A stretch of DNA of 5,227 nucleotides from the NCBI GenBank assembly GCA_964627255.1, contig CAZVIN010000008.1:1-5227 (forward strand). Direction: 5' to 3'. The notes under the pieces are model-generated. The model worked only from the letters and a program-made list of their open reading frames with translations, made no database searches and had not been told where the DNA came from. Shown piece after piece: positions 1 through 5,227 of the stretch (the first letter of the stretch is position 1; each line of letters begins with the position of its first letter). The translations under genes and the position numbers were made by a program. Source of the stretch: CALLJL01 sp964627255 (GTDB taxonomy: Bacteria > Acidobacteriota > Aminicenantia > Aminicenantales > CALLJL01).

Positions 1-558
1 GGAGGTAGCAAAAGCCTTTTTTAATGGCTCTAAGGCCTCGACCGTTTTTTCTACTTCCACCAGGACAATCGAATGCTCCTGACAAATTCGGGAGAAGAGG
101 CCATCCTTGTTCCCTGATTTCACCACAATGGCCATCCGGGCTGCGGGCAAGAAGGCCTTAATAAACTCATCACTCTGCGCGCCCCTTCTTTCCTCGCCGC
201 CTAAGTGCAGGCAGAGAATAGGAATATTTTTTTGTCGAGCGGCCTCCACAAGACCTTTGATTCGGTCCATCTCTTTGCTTATGTCCAGTCCAGCGGCTCC
301 TAAACCTTTTAAACTAGCCCCAAGGACCAGAATAAGGGTTCTCTGGATAGAAAGGTCTTCAGCGGTAGCCAGTTTATTTAGATTATGGTCGAGGCCAGCC
401 CTTTTGGCCAGGACCGCGACCATTTGCACTTCCGCGTTTTGTCCGGCAGAAGTAATCAAAGCGGGCGGAGAAAATTGTGGTAACTCGGGTTGAGCTGAGG
501 CACCAAGAATCACGAGAATTGTGGCTAAGCTTTCTATCATAACCTTTGTTCGCTTCAT
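1..558 (-). CDS. Predicted exported protein of unknown function, possibly DUF6305 family (3' end outside the window)
   Basis: This open frame gives 186 residues from an ATG at 558 and runs off the window without a stop. The ATG follows an AAGGAGG ribosome site and lies 23 bases after the ggt stop. Residues 1-22 look like a Sec signal peptide: basic KRTK, a short hydrophobic LATILVILG stretch and a likely cut after ASA (residue 22), although Glu9 is unusual at that position. The mature part begins with a PALITSAGQNAEVQMV motif (residues 32-47). Alternating hydrophobic strands and helices follow: TLILVLGAS near 74-82, IPILCLHLGG near 112-121, MAIVVKSG near 142-149 and SIVLVEVE near 163-170. This suggests an alpha/beta, Rossmann-like fold. 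From memory it resembles the uncharacterised DUF6305 family; I could not test that. No catalytic motif is recognisable. The operon position suggests joint expression with the exported GGT. The frame and start are secure; the function is unknown. Confidence 0.8.
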   Translation of the reverse strand, partial: MKRTKVMIESLATILVILGASAQPELPQFSPPALITSAGQNAEVQMVAVLAKRAGLDHNLNKLATAEDLSIQRTLILVLGASLKGLGAAGLDISKEMDRIKGLVEAARQKNIPILCLHLGGEERRGAQSDEFIKAFLPAARMAIVVKSGNKDGLFSRICQEHSIVLVEVEKTVEALEPLKKAFATS

Positions 559-562
559 GAGT

Positions 563-569
563 CCTCCTT
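563..569 (-). promoter_or_regulatory. Strong Shine-Dalgarno site for the exported-protein gene
   Basis: Read on the minus strand this is AAGGAGG, four bases before the ATG at 558. It is the best ribosome-binding match in the window, and it lies in the 23-base gap after the ggt stop. It supports the ATG at 558 over the next in-frame Met (codon 7), which would remove the basic start of the signal peptide. It also suggests this gene is translated independently of ggt. Confidence 0.8.
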
Positions 570-581
570 GGCTGCTTCTTA

Positions 582-2312
582 TTAATAGCCTTGGCCGAAA
601 CCATCGCGGCGGGAATCCGCGCCGCCGAGAAGCAGTTTTTTCTTGTTGTCGATTATTATTCCCTGGGCGCCGCCGAAATATTTATCATAAGCCTCCCGCA
701 AAGTAATCTTGTGACCGCGGCTTTCCAGCTCTTTAATAATTTCGGCCGGAAACCGAGGCTCAAGGTTAAGAGGTCGACCTTTGCCAGCCTGGGAATAGCT
801 GAAAAATCGAGGGGCTTCGATGGCTTCATCGAGAGAAAGGCCAAAATCAACGATATTTATTATTATTTCTGCCAAGCTGGGAAAAATTCTGGTTCCACCC
901 GGTGAGCCGAGAACGAGGCTAAGTTTTCCCTCCCGAAACATCAGAAGAGGGGCCATGGAACTGGCCGGACGATGGCCGGGTCCTGGACAATTAGGTCCAG
1001 AGTCATTAGGGGCAAAATCATCCATATGGTTATTCAGGATAAAGCCGGTTCCCTCGGGAATGATACCCGAGCCAAAAAAGTGATTAATCGATTGAGTCAG
1101 GGCGACGGCGTTACCCTGTTCATCCACGACACAAAGATGCGTGGTGTTGCCAACATCCGTCTCTGATTCAGAATTTTCCGGCCAATAGGCTGATAAAAGC
1201 TGGTCAGGCTTAATCATGGCTGCTTTATACCGCGCCCTGGCGGCCGAAAGGAGCTTGGCTACAGGTATCTGGACAAAATCAGGGTCGCCCAAATAAGCCT
1301 CGCGGTCAGCAAAAACCAGACGCATGGCTTCTGTCAGATGATGGAGGTAAAGAGCCGAAGTTCGGCCCCACTGCGCTAAAGGCCAGTGAGTGGCTATGTT
1401 GAGTAGCTGAAGCAGGTGGAGGCCCGAGCCAGGGGGCGGAATCGTAAAAACTTCCGCTCCCCGATATGGGCCGTGAAGTGGCTCCACTTCCACCGCTTCA
1501 TAATTGGCCAAATCATCAAGGGTCATTAGTCCACCCTTTTCCTGGACCGCTTGGATAATTTTCTTGGCGACCTCACCTCGATAAAAAACTTCGATTCCCT
1601 TCTGGGCAATTAGACTCAGCGTTTGGGCCAGCTCTGGGTTGCGCCAGAGCTCGCCTGGTTCGTAAGGCAGACCATGATTAAGGTAGACTGTATTTTCTCC
1701 GGCATTAGCCAGAATTTTTTCGTATTCATCTTTATTTATGCTGCTAAAAGTTTCACTGACCGGATAGCCATTAGCGGCAATTTCAATCGCCGGCCGCAAC
1801 ACTTCGGCCAGCGGTTTCGTGCCGTAACGCTTTAAAGCCAAGTCCCAACCAGCCAAAGCTCCCGGCACGCCAACAGCCAGCCCCTTAGTTGTTCTCCATG
1901 CCGGCGCTTCCTCGCCTTTTTCGGTAAACATGCTGGGATAGGCCTTATTAGGTGCTTTTTCTCTGAAATTAATTACTGTGACCTTGCGAGATTGAGCTAA
2001 ATAAATGATCATAAAGCCGCCGCCGCCAATCCCGGAGGCAAAGGGTTCAGCGGCATTGAGAGCGCCGGCAGTGGCGACCGCCGCATCGATGGCGTTTCCC
2101 CCCGCCTTCAAGATTTTTAACCCGGCTTCGACGGCTAAAGGATGGGCCGCCACTACCATCGCCTTTTGACCGACGTATTCATAGGGCTGATGTCGGTCCG
2201 CCGGAGGCGATGTAGCCACGCTTAGGGACTGACGCTCGGCGCAAGCCATCAAAAGAAGATTACTGATAATGATTATCCCCAAATTAAAGATGCCCAGGTT
2301 AGCTTTGTTCAA
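582..2312 (-). CDS. ggt: Gamma-glutamyltransferase, lipoprotein form (EC 2.3.2.2 / 3.4.19.13)
   Basis: The 576-residue product is a full-length GGT of the Ntn-hydrolase superfamily. It would cleave the gamma-glutamyl bond of glutathione and related compounds outside the cytoplasm, by transfer or hydrolysis. The N-terminus has a hydrophobic stretch ending in a lipobox, LMAC (Cys24), so a lipid anchor is likely. Family landmarks are present: FREKAP with Arg117 (E. coli Arg114), the self-cleavage site and nucleophile Thr390 in NTTH, Asn410, NNHMDDF with Asp432, Ser451-Ser452 in RPASSM and Gly472-Gly473 in GSPGG. The large subunit would be about residues 25-389 and the small subunit 390-576. The segment between DDF and RP is about 14 residues, so the E. 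coli-type lid loop is missing, as in Bacillus subtilis GGT. His429 stands where E. coli has Gln430. The start is TTG, 14 bases inside scpB, because a stop lies just upstream in frame and the signal peptide begins there. Identity is very secure; substrate is not. Confidence 0.95.
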   Translation of the reverse strand: MNKANLGIFNLGIIIISNLLLMACAERQSLSVATSPPADRHQPYEYVGQKAMVVAAHPLAVEAGLKILKAGGNAIDAAVATAGALNAAEPFASGIGGGGFMIIYLAQSRKVTVINFREKAPNKAYPSMFTEKGEEAPAWRTTKGLAVGVPGALAGWDLALKRYGTKPLAEVLRPAIEIAANGYPVSETFSSINKDEYEKILANAGENTVYLNHGLPYEPGELWRNPELAQTLSLIAQKGIEVFYRGEVAKKIIQAVQEKGGLMTLDDLANYEAVEVEPLHGPYRGAEVFTIPPPGSGLHLLQLLNIATHWPLAQWGRTSALYLHHLTEAMRLVFADREAYLGDPDFVQIPVAKLLSAARARYKAAMIKPDQLLSAYWPENSESETDVGNTTHLCVVDEQGNAVALTQSINHFFGSGIIPEGTGFILNNHMDDFAPNDSGPNCPGPGHRPASSMAPLLMFREGKLSLVLGSPGGTRIFPSLAEIIINIVDFGLSLDEAIEAPRFFSYSQAGKGRPLNLEPRFPAEIIKELESRGHKITLREAYDKYFGGAQGIIIDNKKKLLLGGADSRRDGFGQGY

Positions 2313-2847
2313 TATCCCTCTCCTCTAACAAACGAGCGATTTCTTCCTCTGAGGGTAAATCTTCTAAACTGTTAAGCCCAAAATAGAGAAGAAACTTGTC
2401 AGTGGTTCGATAGACGAGGGGTCTTCCGGGGGTGGCCCTTCGGCCGACAATCTTAACCAGCTTTTTTTCCAGAAGAGTTTTGAGAGTGCCGGTGGAGTCA
2501 ACTCCTCTTATGGCAGCAATCTCGGAGGTAGTTATTGGTTGATGATAGGCAATGATGGATAGGGTCTCTAAGGCAGCCTGAGAAAGACGACCTTTACGTT
2601 CTATCTGAAGCAAACGACGTACCCAGGGGTCAAATTCAGGCCGAGTGGCGAGGAGATAGCCGCCAGCTGTTTGGACTAGGCAGAGGCCCCGGTTATCGGC
2701 TTGATAGCTCTGGAGCAGTTCCTGCAACGCCTTTTCCACCTCCTCGGCTGGGAAATCAGTCAAGACTTCTTTTATTTTTTCCGGGCTCAAAGGCTCGGCA
2801 GAAACAAAGATAAGAGCTTCGATGATCTCCTTGAGATTTTGATTCAT
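2299..2847 (-). CDS. scpB: Segregation and condensation protein B
   Basis: The 182-residue product has the usual ScpB length. ScpB dimers bind the middle of ScpA and regulate the Smc-ScpA ring that compacts and separates chromosomes in the cytoplasm. Two winged-helix domains are expected. The N-terminal one includes EALIFVSAEPLSPEKI (about residues 10-25) and GGYLLATRPEFDPWV (62-76). The second holds the most conserved block, SQAALETLSIIAYHQPIT (89-106), then EIAAIRGVDS (109-118) and GRPLVYRTTDKFLLYFGL (141-158). An acidic tail closes the protein. The ATG sits in an ATGA overlap with the scpA stop, preceded by GAGGAAAG, so translation is probably coupled and the two partners made in fixed proportion. 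The last 14 bases overlap the start of ggt. Identity is secure. Confidence 0.96.
   Translation of the reverse strand: MNQNLKEIIEALIFVSAEPLSPEKIKEVLTDFPAEEVEKALQELLQSYQADNRGLCLVQTAGGYLLATRPEFDPWVRRLLQIERKGRLSQAALETLSIIAYHQPITTSEIAAIRGVDSTGTLKTLLEKKLVKIVGRRATPGRPLVYRTTDKFLLYFGLNSLEDLPSEEEIARLLEERDIEQS
2316..2326 (-). promoter_or_regulatory. Ribosome-binding site that fixes the TTG start of ggt
   Basis: The minus strand reads AGAGGAGAGGG, with its AGGAG core seven bases before the TTG at 2312. It lies inside the final codons of scpB. An in-frame TAG occurs only a few codons upstream of the TTG, and no ATG precedes the signal peptide. The purine-rich site and the TTG are therefore the only arrangement that keeps the lipoprotein signal. 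Ribosomes finishing scpB could re-initiate here. Confidence 0.75.
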
Positions 2848-3590
2848 GAACTTTCCTCAGCTTGGAAGTCGTGGCGCAACCAAACTTTGATGGACTGGAA
2901 AAGACTTTCCTGCAAGGCGATAACCAGTCGCGCCTTGACTAATTCCAATAAACAAAAAAAGGCCACCAAGGCTTCTTCCAAGGATTCTTGTTGTTTTAAG
3001 TAGTCGAGAAAATCGATAACTCGCTGCGTCTCCAAAAGGGAGATGATTTCTTGCATCTTTTTTTCCAGTGATATCTCCCGGCCCTTTAAAACCTTAAAGT
3101 TTTCATTTTCCTTCTGCTTCATCAAAAAATAAAAACATTCGGCCAGCTCAAATAAACTGACCTCGAGAATTTCTTCTTCGGAGGCTGACGGCGGAGGGAT
3201 AAAAGGTCTTAGCCAGCGCCGCAGCTGTTCCTCTTCTTTCTGGCGGAGAAGCGAAGAAGTGGCTTTCATCTTTTGGTATTCAATCAGCTGGTCCACAAGG
3301 GCCCGCCGCGGGTCGGCTTCGGCCTCGAGCGCCGGTTGTTCTCGCGGTAAAAGCATCTGGCTTTTAAGATAAATAAGGAAAGCCGCCATGAACAAGAATT
3401 CACCTTCTCGGTCCAGGTTAATTCTTTCCCTTTTTTGGAGATAATCAAGATATTCTCGGGTGATGACGGCAATCTGAATATCATGGATGTTTATCTTTTT
3501 TTTCTTGACCAGGAAAAGAAGAAGGTCAAGGGGCCCCTCGAAAACCTCGAGGCGAACCTGATAGCTCTCTTGAATTTCTGTTGACTCCAT
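2844..3590 (-). CDS. scpA: Segregation and condensation protein A (kleisin)
   Basis: The 248-residue product is the bacterial kleisin that bridges the two heads of an Smc dimer and carries ScpB, closing the ring that organises the chromosome. The family signature FEGPLDLLLFLV is at residues 17-28, followed by a basic KKKKINIHDI segment and the helix EFLFMAAFLIYLKSQMLLP (64-82); this N-terminal domain would contact the Smc neck. The middle (about 95-170) is charged and helical, where ScpB normally binds, with a proline-rich RPFIPPP hinge near 128-134. The C-terminal winged-helix domain (about 175-240), with VIDFLDYL and ALVAFFCLLELVKARL, would contact the Smc head. The ATG is six bases after the trpS stop and has only a weak AGAG upstream, so it may depend on ribosomes leaving trpS. 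No smc gene is visible here. Identity is secure. Confidence 0.96.
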   Translation of the reverse strand: MESTEIQESYQVRLEVFEGPLDLLLFLVKKKKINIHDIQIAVITREYLDYLQKRERINLDREGEFLFMAAFLIYLKSQMLLPREQPALEAEADPRRALVDQLIEYQKMKATSSLLRQKEEEQLRRWLRPFIPPPSASEEEILEVSLFELAECFYFLMKQKENENFKVLKGREISLEKKMQEIISLLETQRVIDFLDYLKQQESLEEALVAFFCLLELVKARLVIALQESLFQSIKVWLRHDFQAEESS

Positions 3591-3596
3591 GAAGCT

Positions 3597-4589
3597 CTAA
3601 AACCCGATGGCCTCTCTTACCTCATTAATAGTTTGCCGGGCTTTTTGTCGAGCTCGTTCATTGCCTTGAGCGAAAATAGCCCAGACCTCTTGTGGATGTC
3701 TTTCATAATATTGCCTTTTTTCCCAATAGGGAGTCAGAAGCTCGATGAGACTATTGATCAGCTCCTGCTTACATTCAAGGCAGCCAATACCGGCCACACG
3801 GCAGAGAGCGGCTAATTCCTCTCTTTTTGGTTCGCTGACAAAAGCCCGATGCAGCGTAAAGACTGGGCAATCCTCGGGTACGCCCGGGTCACTCCTTCTT
3901 TTCCTCCGGGTGTCAGTCATCATGGTGGAGATTTTTTCTTTAATAACGGCGGGTGAATCCTTGAGGTAAATGGCGTTATTAAAGGACTTGCTCATTTTTC
4001 GGCCGTCAGTACCAGCAATTCGAGGAGTTTCAGTGAGTAGCATCTGGGGCTCGGGGAAGACATCGCCAAAAAAACGGTTAAAGCGACGGCAAATTTCCCT
4101 GGCCAGTTCCAGATGTGGCGCCTGGTCTTCGCCTACTGGCACTACTTCAGCCTTGTAAATTAAAATATCCGCTGTTTGCAAAACAGGGTAGCCCAAGAAG
4201 CCATAGGTATTGAGGTCTCGGTCCTCCAGCTCCCGTTGGATCTCCTTAAAAGTCGGAACTCTCTCTAACCAGGGCAGGGGAGTAATCATCGAGAGAAGGA
4301 GATGGAGTTCCGCATGCTCCTTGACTTCTGACTGGACAAAAAGAACACTCCGCTCTGGGTCAAGACCGATGCTTAACCAATCAACGGCTACTTCGAAGGT
4401 ATTTTCTTTGATGGAGCGCGAATTCTGGTATTCTGAGCTGAGGGCGTGCCAGGTGACAATAGTGTAATAACATTGATAGTCGTCTTGCAACTTCAGCCAG
4501 TTGCGCAAGGCACCGGCTAAATTGCCAAGATGGAGAGGCCCAGTTGGTCTCATACCGCTTAGAACAATTTTTTTATTTAAACTGGCCAT
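3597..4589 (-). CDS. trpS: Tryptophanyl-tRNA synthetase (EC 6.1.1.2) with a four-cysteine motif
   Basis: This 330-residue class I synthetase attaches tryptophan to tRNA-Trp in the cytoplasm. The Rossmann fold begins with SGMRPTGPLHLGNLAGAL, where HLGN (residues 20-23) is the TrpRS form of the HIGH signature. GYPVLQTADILIY (133-145) and VGEDQ (152-156) are typical of the tryptophan and adenylate pocket, and GRKMSKS (196-202) is the second ATP-binding signature. The length matches the bacterial family. Cys241, Cys263, Cys270 and Cys273 have spacing C-x21-C-x6-C-x2-C, nearly that of the iron-sulfur site described in Thermotoga maritima TrpRS, so a 4Fe-4S cluster is plausible but inferred. The ATG at 4589 is only two bases after the protease stop and has no clear Shine-Dalgarno sequence, which points to coupled translation. 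Identity is secure. Confidence 0.97.
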   Translation of the reverse strand: MASLNKKIVLSGMRPTGPLHLGNLAGALRNWLKLQDDYQCYYTIVTWHALSSEYQNSRSIKENTFEVAVDWLSIGLDPERSVLFVQSEVKEHAELHLLLSMITPLPWLERVPTFKEIQRELEDRDLNTYGFLGYPVLQTADILIYKAEVVPVGEDQAPHLELAREICRRFNRFFGDVFPEPQMLLTETPRIAGTDGRKMSKSFNNAIYLKDSPAVIKEKISTMMTDTRRKRRSDPGVPEDCPVFTLHRAFVSEPKREELAALCRVAGIGCLECKQELINSLIELLTPYWEKRQYYERHPQEVWAIFAQGNERARQKARQTINEVREAIGF

Positions 4590-4591
4590 GC

Positions 4592-5227
4592 TTATAGAAA
4601 TACAATGGTATATATGAATATTTCAATGGGCCTGATTATCACTTGGAGCACGCCAAGGTAAATTAAGCCGAGGACGATAAAAAAGCCAAAAGGCCTCAGC
4701 CGTTCGTAGCGGAGCGCGGCCTCATAAGAGAGTAGGCCCGTCAGGATACCACTGCCATCAAGCGGGGGGACAGGAATTAGGTTGAAGACAGCCAGATAAA
4801 CATTGGTCAACGTCAGGTAAAAAAGAATAACCGCTAAGCCGCGTAGCGGATAAAGGCCGCGGGGCAGAGTGTGACCACCGACCAAAAAATCATGAAGAAA
4901 ACCGCTAATCCCAGGGGATAATAGCTTAAGAATAACAATTGCCATCAGGGAGAGGGAGCCAAGGGTTAAATTGGCCAGCGGACCGGCCGCAGAAATCCAG
5001 AGATTATCTTGCCTCGGCCGGCGAAGATTATAAGGATTAACAGGAACTGGTTTGGCCCAGCCAAAGGGTGGAGCGCCAACTAAAACCAAGACCAGGGGAA
5101 TAAGAACAGTGCCAACAGGGTCAATATGGGCCAGCGGGTTAAGGGTAACCCGTCCCAAATTATAGGCAGTCGGGTCGCCAAGTTTCATGGCCGCCCAGCC
5201 GTGAGCAGCTTCATGAATGGTAATGGC
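4592..5227 (-). CDS. Site-2-protease-family (M50) intramembrane zinc metalloprotease (5' end outside the window)
   Basis: The frame is open to the window edge and gives 211 residues, probably lacking only a short N-terminal membrane segment. The first visible residues are AITIHEAAHGW, containing the zinc-binding HExxH motif (visible residues 5-9). This is followed by the pattern KLGDPTA, GRVTLNPLAHIDPVGT and GWAKPVPVNPYNLRRPRQD, characteristic of the short, PDZ-free M50 group. NLIPVPPLDGSG (visible 149-160) carries the Asp that is the third zinc ligand. Several hydrophobic stretches fit membrane helices, including PLVLVLVG, SLSLMAIVILKLL, LAVILFYLTLTNVYLAVF and the C-terminal FFIVLGLIYLGVLQVII. 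The family cuts substrates within the membrane, but for this small subgroup the physiological substrate is generally unknown. An internal ATG at 5188 falls after the HEAAH motif, so it is not the real start. All catalytic residues seen are intact. Confidence 0.95.
   Translation of the reverse strand, partial: AITIHEAAHGWAAMKLGDPTAYNLGRVTLNPLAHIDPVGTVLIPLVLVLVGAPPFGWAKPVPVNPYNLRRPRQDNLWISAAGPLANLTLGSLSLMAIVILKLLSPGISGFLHDFLVGGHTLPRGLYPLRGLAVILFYLTLTNVYLAVFNLIPVPPLDGSGILTGLLSYEAALRYERLRPFGFFIVLGLIYLGVLQVIIRPIEIFIYTIVFL

Noticed and set aside
107..493. A 128-codon open frame on the plus strand opposite the exported-protein gene
   Set aside because: Its translation is rich in Arg, Ser, Pro and Cys with no domain pattern. 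The opposite strand encodes a signal peptide, a strong ribosome site and a regular alpha/beta pattern, so this frame is a shadow.
559..581. Possible terminator or promoter in the gap between ggt and the exported-protein gene
   Set aside because: The gap is only 23 bases and holds a ribosome site but no GC-rich hairpin with a T run, and no room for -35 and -10 boxes.
383..604. A 73-codon minus-strand frame overlapping the ggt end and the start of the exported-protein gene
   Set aside because: It is in a different frame from the gene starting at 558, has a low-complexity basic translation, lacks a ribosome site and would overlap two better-supported genes.
591..1166. Several plus-strand frames of 64-104 codons opposite ggt
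   Set aside because: They lie wholly inside a gene with every expected GGT motif, show no family features and have no ribosome sites that would favour them.
5188..5188. ATG at 5188 as the start of the membrane protease
   Set aside because: The frame stays open upstream to the window edge and encodes the HEAAH zinc motif just before this ATG, so the real start lies outside the window.
1..5227. Mobile element, phage, defence system or CRISPR array
   Set aside because: There are no transposase, integrase or nuclease motifs, no spaced direct repeats and no terminal inverted repeats. The genes are tightly packed and all on one strand with similar base composition.

Overview
The window is a compact, single-direction gene block from a bacterial chromosome. 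All six genes are read from the minus strand, so transcription runs from base 5227 towards base 1. In that order they are: a site-2-type membrane metalloprotease (5' end outside the window), tryptophanyl-tRNA synthetase (trpS), the condensin subunits scpA and scpB, a lipoprotein-type gamma-glutamyltransferase (ggt), and a small predicted exported protein of unknown function (3' end outside the window). Neighbouring genes are separated by 2 to 23 bases or overlap by 4 to 14 bases. No intergenic space is large enough for an obvious promoter or terminator, so the block looks like one operon whose ends both lie outside the window. I saw no RNA gene, mobile element, CRISPR array or long repeat, and no stretch over 300 bases lacks a gene.

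The order site-2 protease / trpS / scpA / scpB is, from general knowledge, a housekeeping arrangement seen in Desulfobacterota (Geobacter-like) and some related or candidate phyla. The base composition is near 50% G+C by eye. The ggt product carries a lipoprotein signal, and the TrpRS has four cysteines resembling the iron-sulfur site known from Thermotoga maritima. Together these fit an anaerobic bacterium, perhaps diderm, from Desulfobacterota, Aminicenantota or a similar group, but the sequence alone does not fix the taxon.

Region by region: 4592-5227 encodes the intramembrane zinc protease and shows both its HEAAH and its NLIPVPPLDG motif. Bases 3597-4589 encode TrpRS. Bases 2299-3590 encode ScpA and ScpB, joined by an ATGA overlap, which with an SMC protein (not in the window) would form the chromosome-organising condensin. 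Bases 582-2312 encode an exported, self-processing gamma-glutamyltransferase that starts at a TTG inside the end of scpB. Bases 1-558 encode the small exported protein. The first four genes are core cell machinery. The last two form an extracytoplasmic pair where a pseudouridine synthase gene often follows scpB in other bacteria.

I found no clear evidence of an undescribed multi-gene system. The observations most worth checking are the cysteine motif in TrpRS, the lid-less lipoprotein GGT, and its pairing with the uncharacterised exported protein.
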